Below are positions 34,873 through 46,480 of a stretch of 64,000 nucleotides of DNA, in pieces. The DNA is from Klebsormidium nitens (Eukaryota; Streptophyta; Klebsormidiophyceae; Klebsormidiales; Klebsormidiaceae): the NCBI GenBank assembly GCA_000708835.1, contig DF237041.1, forward strand, positions 62,001 through 126,000. Reading direction: 5' to 3'. The first letter of the stretch is position 1; each line of letters starts with the position of its first letter. The translations under genes and the position numbers were made by a program. The notes under the pieces were generated by a model, which saw nothing but the letters and a program-made list of their open reading frames with translations, was not told where the DNA came from and searched no databases.

Positions 34873-37800
34873 TTAGGCCTCTGGCTTTGAGGCGGCAGCT
34901 GGAATGCAGATCTTCTTGTGACCCGCCCGCCAATCGATCGCCTGTAGGGAAGAGAGACTCAAGCTCGTGAGTAGAGTGCAATAGTGAAGCCTGCAGACCC
35001 GGTCCGTAAGAAATGGTCACCTCGACCAAACGAGACTGTAGTCCGCAACAGTACGGTGTCCAATTCGAAGACGGGTCCACTTTTGTAAACGTCGTAATGG
35101 AGCCAGCTCGCCTTTCTGCTGAGAATAGCAGTCAGCCACAGGAGTTTTAGAATAGCGCACAAAATGAACCCTGAAAACATTGTGAGGTCGGAGCCCTATC
35201 AAGACGCCTCTACAAAGCACAGGAACACACGGCTAGTTAGAATTTCATAACTTGCTGGAACTTACTCGACCAATGTCGTATGCACAAGGTTGCCACCGCA
35301 TTCGATCTGTTGCAGAGTAAGTTAAGGCTCTAGTGACTACTGATTCTGGTTTAAACAACGCTGCGAGATCCAGTTGTCAACAAGACTCGACTTCGACCCA
35401 ACAACGGCACCCGCCTAAGCTCGAACTTAACACTTTTCAGGAACGAGACACCTAGAATTCCGAATTGCAAGCGTTCGCTTTTTAAGATTTGGAATTGGTG
35501 CGCCAGCCGCTGTGTTGGACAGCCCACCTGGCATTCTTTGGAGCAATAAAAAGTTCCGCACCGCCGCCCGCACTGCTGAAACCGTCCCTTCATGCTTTCC
35601 CGCTGGCGGCACTTCTGCGTAACCGACCACGAAGCAAGCAGATTAGCAAAAGTAAGTTTGCCACCAGCCTGGGACGGGTGGGGTTAGTTAGGGGGTTCCG
35701 GGTGAGTACGGGTGCGGAGCAGGTGACTTTCAGGGTTAGGTCGGAAGTGTTAGTGTAGGAGCTTCCTTTTGCTAGAGCTTACTTTTGCTCAATTGAAGAG
35801 ACAAATTTCCGACGACTTCATGAATTACGACCGGAGCTTGCTTTTGGGCGCCTGAAAGCAGGTCACTTTGTGGAACTCTCGGCTTTCGTCGCAGGATCTT
35901 TGCAAGATGGTGTTCAAGAAAAGTGGTTGGGAGTAAGGACGCATCGCGCACGTGCTCTAGAACACTTCAGCTTAGTTGGGTGGCCCGTTTTCGGTGTTCG
36001 TGATCTGCCGACGTCTGCACGCCTGTCCTACCGAACGTGCCCATCAAGTTCGAAACAAACACGCCAAGCTGACCGTTATAAACTTAACTTCCGCTGGGTC
36101 TCGGCGAAATTCTGACAGAAAACGACAACCACACACTACTCGTCACTGTAGTCCATGTTCGCCCATCAAGTTCGAAACGAAACACGCCAAGCTGACCGTC
36201 ACAAATTTAACTTTCCACTAGGTCTCGGCCAGATTCTAACAAAAACCGACAACCACACACTACTCGTCACTGTAGTCCATGAAGATGCTGGCTCTTGTTG
36301 GAGTTACAATCTGAAGAATGTTGACTTGTCAAATTTAGATACGAAATACACAAGAAGCTCAAGAATTGAATCAATCAGCGTGTTACAGGGCTAGGAACTC
36401 GGCCAGAAAGACAGTTCTTCAAATACACAGCACTTGCAAATTTAAGCAAAGAGTAAACCTCACTTAGCCAGTCCTTCGGTGCCAAATCAGTCCATTCACG
36501 CAAGCGCTTAAGTGCTACCGCCGTTCAACGACATCAGTCTCTGCGGATCCGTCCAAAGGCAGCCCAAATGAGCAGAACGTGAACCAAATAGAACGAAGGT
36601 CCTTTCAAGTCGTGTCTCAAACGCTCACCGCCACCAGTGGGCATTTCTTGAGCCCCGCCTCCGCTGCGGCCCTCCCCCAAAGCGCCTCCGCCGTCCCCCC
36701 CGCTTCGCTCCAGCACTCCCCCGCCCTCAACTTCCACAAAAGCTCCGGATCGTCCGACTGACGCATCGTTTCCATACGGGCGACGCTCCGCTCGTCGTCG
36801 AAATCGCGCCGCGCCAGAAACCTGGTCACGATGTCCACGCCCCTCGACCGTACAAACTCGAGGTACGCACCGCCTTCTACTGCCCGGGAGAGAAGTTTCA
36901 GGGCCTGCGCGCAGGCCGCGCGAGCGCGCGCCCACAGCGGCGCGTCGTCCGCCCAGAAGTCGCGCATCTCCCACGAGTGCAGCTGCCGGAGCTCCTGCGT
37001 CGGCAGCCGTTTCGGACCGTCCGGATCCGCAGCTCGACCGTCCGATTGAAGAGCAGAGTCGTCCGAGGGCCCGGCACCACCGTCCAAATGCGTCGCACCA
37101 GTGTCCGCATGCGCCACACCAGCGTCCGAGTGCGGAGCACGACCGTTCGCATACGGAGCACGGCCGTTCGCCTGCGGAGCACGCCTGTCCGACTGCGGAG
37201 CACCTGTGTCCGAATCCTCGCCGGAGCTGCTGCTATCGTCCGAAGGCCTGTCCACCAATCGGGCCGCGGTCAGCAGCAGCTCGAGAAGCGCTTTCACGAG
37301 ACCCTTTTTTGCCCACACCTGCGCCAACGCCCCCGGGGCATCGTCCCGGGTGCTCGCCTCCAACACTGCCAACACGTGGAGCCCCGCCCTTGCGGGGCCT
37401 TTGACGATCGCCCGAGCCGCGGCTCTCGCCAGCCCTAGTTCTCGAGCGATGTCCGGCAGCTTCGCGGCCGCCGCTTGGTCGTCTCTGACGTCGGTCCGGA
37501 GGATGACGTCACACAGGACCCACCCTTTGTACATGGCATCGCGCGCCCAGGCCGCGCGCGCGTCATCGGACTCGCGCGCCGTTTCGGACGCGTCTCTGCG
37601 GTAGTGTTGGACGGCATCGCGTCCGAGTTGGAGGGCGCCCCGCTGAGCGGCGGCCAGCCGGCAGGCGCCGGACTGGGTGCAGTATACGCCGATCTGTAGA
37701 GCAGCGAAACAGGTCTGCGTGTTTCGGAATGCTGACGGGGTGAGTCTGAGAGGATCTCGGCCTTCTTTTTGGCACAATCTGAGCATCGCTTTGACGTCTA

Positions 37801-40800
37801 CTGACGACATTACTTGGTCGAAGCATTTACTTTGCAGCCGAGCTTCTCCCCTGAAGGGTGGACCGTTGGTCTGTAAGTGGGAGCGACGAGTGGTCCGTTT
37901 TCGCAGCTCGTCGCTTTCCCGTTGTTAAACGGACACGTGAAGCTACTCAAGATGGATCTCACACTTGGAAGAGTTTACCAAGAAGCTGGTTGAGACTCCT
38001 CTACAATCCGGCTATGCTCGGAGACAGCGGACAGTGCAAGGACGGATCAGACCTTTCGGTAATGACCAGCTTGCAAGGAACATGCGGATCTGCAGCTTCC
38101 ATGCGGTCATCAGAAGTCGACCGTTTGAATCATGTCTCAACCGCAAATCTCGGTACTTCGCAGGACTAGATACGAATATGAAAAGGCTCACTCAAAGCAA
38201 CCCTCGGCGGAACGGGAAGTTCGACTGTTTTGAAAGGCAAGTCACAATCTGGTGAAAGACTCGTGTGAACAAGAGGCTTCGACCACACGAACACTTTTGA
38301 AGGGCGACAGCCTTCCAGGTCGTCCGTCCGTTAAAACGTGGAACCAAGGCAGAAACTCCCCCATCGCATCAAGCGCTGCAGGACAAAAGAAGATAAATGA
38401 ACATAAAAACAAGCCACGATAGAAGTAAGCTCCGACTAACACCTAAAGCCCTAACCCAAGAATATAGCTGCTCCGCACCCATACCCACCCTAACCACCAA
38501 ACCAACCCCACCCGTCTCAGTGCGGTTACCCAATTCTAATCTCGGCTTCTTTATTTTTTATTAAGTTCAATCAGAACAACGCTTACCAGCATCAGCGACG
38601 CCCAGAGCACGCCCGGGTGGAGGTCCCGCCACCGCCGAACCGTCCAGTCGACAATCCGCAGCATTGTCGCGTCGTGCTCATCTTCCTGATCGGACTCCTC
38701 CAACCGGCCCCTGTTCAACACGTCTATAAATACCAGAATATTCATGGCCTCCTCAGCCCGCTCTAATTGCGCGAGACAGTCACCCAGAGTCCCCTCCAAA
38801 AGCTCGACGAGAGCCCCCCCGCAGGCCGGCGTCTTCGTAACCCTCCCAGTTAGCGAGCGGGTTAGCCATGACGAAACCTTTTACCAGCGCCACGCAGCTC
38901 TGCCGGATGACGGCCAGCTCTTTGACGCCGCGAAGGACCGCGTTCTCTTCCTGGGACTTGAACAATGACGCCAGCTCAGCGGGGGACAATCGTGGGCGCG
39001 GGGCGGCTTTCTTGACCTCTGTCGGACGGGGAAGAAAGTGTTCCACCGAAGGAAGGCCTTCGCTGAGGTCGATCTCTGTCCTCCCGGGAATCGACGCTCC
39101 GCTTAGCTCCGCCTCAAGTTCCTTAAGGACGCGCGTCACGAGCGCTTTGGTTTTCGATGGTACAGTCTGAGCGGTGAGCAACTCCGTGCCTAGTCGGTGT
39201 GCTTTTCTGACGAGCTTTCTGCGCGCGCCGCGCCATACGTGGAGCGCGCCAAACGCGCCCCACGTGCGGTCTATCCACCTGGGAAAGTGTGCGTCTTCAC
39301 TCCCGGCCAGGCGCTGCCTCTGCCAGACCATAAGGCGCACAAAATACTCGGCGACTTCGTTCCGCTTCTCGTGGAACAGTGGCGCGAACGACGGCCGCTG
39401 CTGCCCCGCGGCCTCAAGAGTGCACATCAGAAGCTCAGAGACGTGAGCAACGTCGAAGTTTATGTTCCGGCGCGTGAAGTACATGGAATGCTCGAACCCC
39501 GGGGGCGGCCAGACCCGGATCAAGACGAGGATAAGCTCTGAGCGGGCGGCTGTCTCGGCAAAGGCACTGCTGGTTTCTAACAGTCCCCACACAAGGGCTA
39601 AAGTCTCCCGGAACCAAGACAGCCGCTGTGTAAGAAAGTCCTCCGCGTGCGGCCGCAGGAGCTCTCGAGGGGTCATAAGCTGAGCCCACAATCGGAATCG
39701 CTGGAAGAATGCAGCGAGCGCGTCGACCAGCCCGGCGGCTAGGAGCTTCGAGCCGAAGTCGGGGATTTTGCAGAGGCGCCGGAAGAGGAGAATCAGCGTG
39801 CTGATGTCGCTGCGGTCGAGCACTTGGGGTTGGCTGAGGAAGGCGTCGTTGGTTAGAAGCTGGACTAGCGCCTGGGAGAACTCCTCATGCTTGAGAAGGG
39901 CGTTCGCCTGGAAGGAAAATTATGAGACGCATCAAAGATGTGACAAATGTAAAGCTTGTGTCCTGCCTTCAACAGTTTCTGTGGCCTTTTCTGACCGCAT
40001 CACAGAGACTTCTGCAGATTTCAATCAGTAAACGGATGGCAGGTAAGATCAAAGATGAGTAGCTGTGTTCAATCACGCAGCCTGATTGGAGGGTGCATCC
40101 CCAGAAGTTTGTGGCGCTTACAGACAAGGCCACCTCAAACTGGCCCGCCGATAGATCTTCACAGCCTTGATCTTCACAGCCCCAGATTTGTGGCTCCTAT
40201 TTCCTTTCGATATCCTTTCTGTGGAAACTTTCACCCTCGTCGCTGACTTGTTCAGCGTGCAGTCCTATCTGAGAGCCTTTTTCCAGAGAACAAGCTTCTT
40301 TTGACATGATGCAGCATTGTGGTTCATTAAGACAAGGGGCCGAGTAAAGAGAAAACTTCTAAGACCATCCGGCTTAGTGCCCCCATATTGCCTCGCCCTT
40401 TGTCTAGCAGCTCGTTGTATACCTTCTGCATTTTCACCCGTAAAAAGAACACGTGTACCAGATCTCAAACACTCTTAGTGTCCTGCCCAGGACACTTACC
40501 TTCTTCAGACTTTTGTTCGGATCCAGCAACAGATTCGGGGTCTCGCCATCCTGCAGCACGTAGTCATGCTCCTTCTTCCCCCCAAAGGTTTTTGTAAGCT
40601 TGTCCAAGTCTCTTAAGGCTTCTTGAATGCATCCAAGGTCACCGCTCACCAGTAGAGCAGCTAGCTTGGGACTAACACCTTCCTGTAACAAAAAGAAAAT
40701 GAGACACTTCTTTTGGACGCGATTCCTTTGTCAACCAAGTATACTGCTTACCGATAAGCAGCTAGCTGGGGACCATCAGCTTCCTATAACAAAGGAAAAG

Positions 40801-41125
40801 AAAGTCACAGTCCCTAAAGTTGGGATTTTTGCTAACTCAGCACACCTGACATTTGGTGCTGATGAGTGATCTAGGGCAATGCTGACACATGGAATCAAAT
40901 CTCATGTAACAGAAGGAAACCTTGCGGCTCAAAGGTTTGCAGAACTTTTTCAAAAAGCAACGAGAGTCCTGGCTTGTAAAATGCCGCTTCTTGTGATCCT
41001 CATGCTTCAATGTACGACCTATGTTTCGTGAAGCTAGAAAGTATGAAGGGTTGGGGCATCACCTTCTTCTCTGAGACGGTGCCACCAGTCTCCACACTCC
41101 TTGCAGGCACCATTGGTGCTGGCAT
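34873..41125 (-). CDS. Large helical protein with C-terminal MYND zinc finger; apparent frameshift
   Basis: The N-terminal bulk is not a family I recognise. MYND fingers bind proline-rich partner peptides. Exons: 41125-41063, 40682-40500, 39907-38587, 37870-36635, 35611-35528 and 34941-34873, giving about 984 residues if one base is discounted. The third exon begins and ends in phase 0 but is 1321 bases long. The frame breaks at seven C (38814-38820); removing one base restores LRGALVELLEG and an open frame to the donor. The protein is Leu/Ala-rich and helical, suggesting an armadillo-like fold. Exon 4 encodes a degenerate acidic repeat with units such as QANGRAP, YANGRAP and HSDAGVA (about 37030-37205). 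The finger reads KCPLC, QQCGRRC, YCSKEC, then HKKIC, completing the zinc ligands across three exons. The gene is divergent from the TTI2-like gene. Either a sequence error or a real mutation explains the break. Confidence 0.8.
35671..35740 (+). repeat. Inverted repeat arm 1, MYND gene intron 4
   Basis: About 70 bases, including GGGACGGGTGGGGTTAG and GGGTGCGGAGCAG, match the reverse complement of 38450-38519 at roughly three quarters of positions by eye. The two arms lie in the introns on either side of the 1236-base fourth exon. Confidence 0.65.
36041..36281 (+). repeat. Tandem duplication, 122-base unit, in MYND gene intron 4
   Basis: Two head-to-tail units begin with CCATCAAGTTCGAAAC at 36041 and 36163 and both end with the shared CACACACTACTCGTCACTGT block and GTCCATG. 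They differ by scattered substitutions and small indels. Confidence 0.9.
38450..38519 (-). repeat. Inverted repeat arm 2, MYND gene intron 3
   Basis: Reverse-complement partner of 35671-35740. Its minus-strand reading contains GACGGGTGGGGTTGG and GGGTGCGGAGCAG. It is located in the intron upstream of the fourth exon. Confidence 0.65.
40755..40800 (-). repeat. Intronic copy of the MYND gene exon 2 acceptor edge
   Basis: Read on the minus strand, TTATAG|GAAGCTGATGGTCC resembles the true exon 2 start TTACAG|GAAGGTGTTAGTCC, and both continue into CCAGCTAGCTGC or CCAAGCTAGCTGC. The copy lies about 95 bases upstream in the first intron. Confidence 0.75.
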
Positions 41126-41802
41126 TGGGCAGCCGCTACTTGCTGAAACAATCTTTCCAACCTCAACTACTGCTCAACAAGTTGGCATTCTACATTGAAG
41201 TCGTCTTGAACTTGAAGTTGAAGGAAGATTCTGGAAAGCGAGATCTCGCTGCATTGCGGAGAAAAGGCGCGCATGCATGCACATGTTCAGTACGCACGCT
41301 TTCGAGGCCTTGACACAATGCTTTCATTTCCCCTCACATTCGAGCCTCCATGTGGGTAGTAGGGGAGGTAGGAGTGTCACTGCAAAACTTGGCGAAGGCG
41401 GCGACTCAGTCAGGCTAAATATACACGAGTTGTCGCCGGAAAACTTCAAGTTAAAGTTCAGGGTTGGCTTAAAGATGGGGGCTCCCCCTGGGCCTTGGCT
41501 CCCCCCATCAATCGAGATCGTCGACGCGCCAGCCAAGTTTGAGCTGCAGCCCTTCCGATTCTTCGCTCAAGTGCGTACTGAAGTTCTGACGTGATTTGCA
41601 AAGCAGCGCAGACTGGCCGTCATGGCTGCCGCCTTTGGCATTGTTGAAATGAGCTGGGAGCACCGTTCGAAAATGCATGGTGGTTTGATTGAAAAGTGCA
41701 TTCCCTGAAGCTGTTCCTAATCTGGTGCAACAGACGGCGAATACGGCAGTTCAAGCGTAGTGACTACGGGCCAGGCGCTAGTCTGATTGCAGCACACTGA
41801 CA
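41126..41802. other. Divergent intergenic region, MYND protein / TTI2-like
   Basis: A 0.68 kb spacer between two divergent ATGs. A plus-strand open frame of about 105 codons (41277-41594) has biased composition and no motif. Both promoters must lie here. Confidence 0.5.
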
Positions 41803-44519
41803 ATGGAAGGCGCAGATGGAAGCATGAATGTTCCAACGCAAGCAGGGACAGCATCAAAGGCGGTGTGGCGTGATATCCTCAACCAATTGCTGGCCTCAGA
41901 GGACTCTTCAGCGATAGAGAAGCTTGGGGCAGCTGCGCGATCTTCTCTGACTGATATCCTCAAGGAAGGGTCTGGGGTGGGTCATCTCTGGCCGCCAGTC
42001 CTAAAGGTAAGCCTGTCGTTAGGTTTTCACACTTGTTCTTATGAAAGCGGTTGCCACATGAATCACCTTTTTGTTCCGGCACCACATACATGTTTAGAAG
42101 CTCTACAATTACTTGACTTTCCAGGTGGCATTGCCTAAGCAAGGGGGACACTTTTCACAAGCATTGCTGTCCTTTGGCTCGACCACTGAGAACATCAAAA
42201 GTTCCAGCAGCCACACATCATCATAGGCATCAGGTCCTAAAATCGCGAACATGGTTTCTTAAAAGCAGCCCGTTGCAAGATGATGTCAAGTCACAGTTCC
42301 CTCGTTCGCAGTGTATCTGAGTCCTCCCTGACTATATACGTCGCTGTTTTCTAAACAGGGCCTCTCGGTTCCTTTGGAAATCAGCACCTTAACAAGTCCT
42401 GACAGCAGCCCGACAGTCGCCCTCTTCCACCGACGCGCTTCCGTCTACATGGATCTCCTGCAAATCCTGCTTGCGGCTCAACTAGAGCTACCCAAGAGGG
42501 GCACAGAAGAAAAGGCCCAAGTATCAGATGCCATCCTTGCTAGCACGGTCTATGCTTTAATAGGGTCAGAGGGAACTGATGGCTCCATCTGGACGAATCC
42601 AGAACTTTCCAGAAAAGCACACGAAGTCATTCTCCTGGCGGGGAGGCAACCTGTAGAAACCCCACCAGCTGTGCTGCGGCAGGGGGCGCAGAGTCAGGAT
42701 AGCAGCAGTCTAGTTCGGAAACCCCCCACAACATTGGCAACTCCTAAGTCAGAGGAAGAGTCTATTCAGTTGATTCTACTTGCGCATCTTGATAGGTTCT
42801 TATCAAAGCTACACCCCACCCTCCGGACGAAAGCCCCAGGTTCAGACGAGGCCTCGTTCCGGGGCTCCGAGGAGGCGCCACGTGGCGCCGCCATACTGGC
42901 CGCCCACCAGCTCTCCTTCATCATTCGCTCCATCGGCTTTCCTGCTCTAGGCCCTGTAATCAACAAAGCGATGCCAAGTGTGCTCACAGCAGTGGACCAC
43001 TGGGCGCCACCCGTCAAGAAACAGGGCCTCCTAGCGCTAGCTCACGTCGTAGAGAACGTAACGGTGGCGGAACTAAGTTGGTGTGGAGAAGTCGTGATGG
43101 ATGCGCTGTGCAAGACTGCGGTGGGGTGCGATGAGGAGGTGTGGCCGGTCGCGCTGCCGACGCTGGTCACAGCGACGGTCAAGATTGCGGGGAGGGATCC
43201 ACGTCAGAAGTGGTGAGTGACAATTGTACTCTTATCTCACACCTTCTGAGAAACGTTTCTTTCTGATATTGTTCCGGGCTCATGAAACCTTAGGGAAATG
43301 CATTTTGTTTTGTTTGAGGCTGGGCGTCCTGGTGGGTTGATGCCTGTTTTTCAATTCTTCTCCTGGCACCCTGACAACTTTCTGAATGAACACTAGTCTG
43401 CCTGAACGTTCGATTCTCATTTAAGAACTTTTCATGAATTTTTGTAACCATCGGACTTCTTCGACGTTTTTCCATTCTCCCTTTGCTTTCTTTGGACAAA
43501 CCGCCAACGTTCCAGATCTTCTCCGGGTCCTCCTAAGAAACCTGCTTTGAAGCTGCAAGATCTGGATACCAAACAATAGAAAACGTTCTTTCTTCAGGGA
43601 CCACTTGCAAAGCTCAGCGGGACTTGTTGAGGGAGAACGGTCGAACAACAGGCCTTGATGGCTTATCTGACTGAAGCTCGGGGGCTTCAACGTCCCGGTC
43701 ACAGCAGCTACGGGCGCCTGGATGCATGCCAAAGCAACAGTTATATATAGGTCCAAGATGTGCGCTCGTCTACTTTGACTCCTCAGCCCACAATCATCTT
43801 TCTCTGCAGGTACTCCCACGTCCTTTTGCTCCTTCTTCGTGACATGGAACTCCACTATACCGACGTGCCGCGCCGCCTGGTCTGGCTTCGGGGGATCCCT
43901 CCCCTCGTGGACGCCCTCCGCTTGTTCGTGGTTGCGCACTTCAAGCGGCTTATGCCGCTGCTGCTGACGTGGCTCCGGGCGCCGGACGCTGAGACGCGAG
44001 TTCGGACGCTGGACCTGCTGAAGCTGGTGATCTTGAACACGTGGCCACGGATGCCGGCACATGCCGACCGGTGAGCGGCCGCGCTTCAATGACTCCTTGC
44101 ATGGTTCTTTTTGAGGTGCTTTTCAGTTGCTTGGATGTTGGCGTTTGATATTGGAAGCGCAACCAAGTCTTCTCAACATCTTCAGGAGGTGAGGGGTTTT
44201 GATCCGAATTGACAAGACCTGCCAAGAGCTTTATGGTGACCACGTTTCTTGCGTCTCAGAAGGAGATTACTTCGTGCCGAGAATGTTCCGGGCACGACAT
44301 TGGGGCGCCTACGTCATCCCAAGATCACGTCAGCATCTTTGGCGGCTTCTGAGCAGGGGGCTGAACTCGAAGGCCGGCACCTTCACGTCATCCTTGCTGT
44401 CCTAAATGCGCAGGCTGACGAGCGAGCTGAGGAAGGCGTCGGAAGCGAGCGAGCCGGGTCACGACCGGACAGAAGCCCGCGAAAAGAGCGAGGAGGCGTG
44501 CCAACTGCTGCAAAGGTAG
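41803..44519 (+). CDS. ARM/HEAT-repeat protein, TTI2-like
   Basis: TTI2 works with TELO2 and TTI1 as a co-chaperone for PIKK kinases such as TOR, ATM and ATR. This gene looks like the plant At2g39910-type ARM protein that I associate with TTI2; that link is from memory and moderate. Exons: 41803-42006, 42359-43212, 43810-44070 and 44414-44519, giving 474 residues with consistent phases. The whole protein is made of amphipathic helices, for example LLQILLAAQLELP, LSFIIRSIGFPALGPVI, HVLLLLLRDMEL and RLMPLLLTWLRAPDAETRVR, in a solenoid pattern. The last exon ends with LLQR and TAG. AATAAA lies 72 bases further on. The gene is divergent from the MYND gene and converges on the Sep15-like gene. It could instead be a different HEAT family. 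Confidence 0.8.
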
Positions 44520-46480
44520 AGAGATTGTCATACTCGGTGATTGGAAACTGTGCATTCGAGGGTTGCCAATCTCACCCTTTTGCCTGCGATAATAAATGTT
44601 CAAGCATTGTGTCTTCTGCGTAGAGCCGTTGATTCGCAGGTGAAAAGCCAAGGCCGGTGTTGAGATTGGGGCACTGCGTGTCCATAGCCCCGTGGAAATT
44701 GACCGTATCTCCAAGAATCTGGAAAGGTTGAGAGCTTGAAGCGTTTGTTGATTAGACTGGCGTTGCACAAAGACGGGCTTAATCGTCACGGCTCTCTTAC
44801 CAGACTGCTTGCATGATTGGAAGGCGTCAATTTTGCTGCTTACTCTGATGTCATTCCCCAACGTATCCCTATCCCACAAAAGCTTGCAGCGCTCCGACGT
44901 TCGGCATTCCCAACAGAAGAAAGTGAAACCGAGGCGACTCTGGCGATCCAAGCAAATCGTACACTGCCCCTTCTTTGCCGGAATTAGATTGATATAAACG
45001 CCGTTCCTTTTCCAAGTTTCTGTCGTGTGACTAGATTTGCGAAAGCTGGTTGCACGCATGTGCGAGCATGTCTCTGCAGATCCGCCCATCCGTTCCTTGC
45101 AGCAAATATCGTGACTTCGTATCCGTTCCTTTTTGTAGGTGCAAGGAGCATCAGCAAAGGTGTCAATCCATAGAGGCCCCAGGAATCCGTGCTTAGTGCT
45201 GGTACGGACCGAGTGTACATAGCGGGAAGCCGTTTGTGCGGAGGACTGGACCTGTAGGGCTCGAGAACCTGTAGGGTCGCACCTAGTATTCAATATTGCC
45301 TTGGAGATCGGGCGAACGAGAATTCTGTCGCATAGCCTAAGGGTAGCAATTCCGGGCGTTATCCCTCAAGAGAGACATTACCATCTCAGCCTGATCTCGT
45401 ATAAGTCTGCAAGTTTCGGCCTTCTGTGCCTTCTGTAAATAGCGGAATCATCAAATCAGGTACGTCAAGGTGTTACTGCTGTTATGTGATAGCGGATCTG
45501 TGAGAGGGTGTCACCTTGCGAGCGCGTTCAAGACTCTTCAAGAAATCCTTCTTTACTTGTGACGCTATCCGTGAAACAGATTATGAGCAATGTAGAGCTC
45601 TTTGATCGCTTTGCCAAGCTGAGCTAGAGTGCCATAGCTCTTTTTACGGGCTGAAGGTAGCGTCGGAGGTATTGGAGCGCAGTTGCGGGCCATAGTCTCT
45701 GGCTTGTTGCCGGAACATTGTCAAGGCGATTGATCTAAGCTATCAATCACAATCAAGATCATGAGCGGGAACAAGACGGTCGGACGGTGGTTAGTCATTA
45801 TCAGCATACGAGTCCTGCACTAAAATGGCCGTGAGAAGGGGTACCTTGTGATTTATCGTGCTCGGACTTGCAATTGCCAAGGTACTGGTACTTACCGTTA
45901 CAAATTGCCATCTGGATGTCATTCTTAGTAGCAATAGCTAGGGACGTTCGCAGTGGCAACGTCAATATAGTATGCACGAACTCTGCCAGTCGCATGTACA
46001 ATTGTCGATTGCAGTGTATCAGACATATAGTAAGTCACGCCGCGCGCAAATGATATGTTGCCGGGCCTGCCAGTGACTTGAAGTAACACGGACTGGCCGC
46101 CATGTATCATCAGAAGCAACATATTGCGCCCATCTATATTTTACCACGATCTGTTGGATCTTGATCATGATCCAATTCTCGGTGCATTGGTGCGCATATA
46201 CATGCACTCAACAACAAGCAGCATATCCACAGCCGGGTCTGGTCGCGTGCATGTCGAATCCCTTGATTGTCAGTACGTCAAGCTAGGCATCGCCGCGCGC
46301 CCAGCAGACGATGCGATGCTAAGGGCATATGCAGAACTATAACTAGATTCCAAGGATACAGAGACGTGCCCGATCAATTGACCTTCAACCAAGAACCTTC
46401 GAAAAGGCAAACGTCAAATCAAGACGCACCGATCCGGTGACAGACTTGCTGACATGCGGAATGCAGACACATCCGATCAA
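44520..46480. other. Convergent intergenic region, TTI2-like / Sep15-like
   Basis: A 2 kb spacer. It contains an unusually long minus-strand open frame at 44388-45293, discussed in the findings. The rest (45300-46480) has only short frames and no repeat or RNA gene that I could support. Confidence 0.5.
44591..44596 (+). terminator. Candidate poly(A) signal of the TTI2-like gene
   Basis: AATAAA lies 72 bases downstream of the stop codon. This supports ending the gene at 44519 rather than splicing onward. Confidence 0.5.

Noticed and set aside
36617-37810. Independent gene starting at the ATG at 37810
   Set aside because: The frame stays open upstream to an acceptor at 37871 and joins in phase with exons on both sides, so it is exon 4 of the MYND gene.
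38799-38860. A very short intron to explain the MYND frame break
   Set aside because: The only GT-AG option is about 40 bases long and its phase does not restore the downstream frame.
44516-44640. A further TTI2-like intron starting at GTAGAG
   Set aside because: The codons AGG TAG end the protein here, the next acceptor would also give an immediate stop, and AATAAA follows at 44591.
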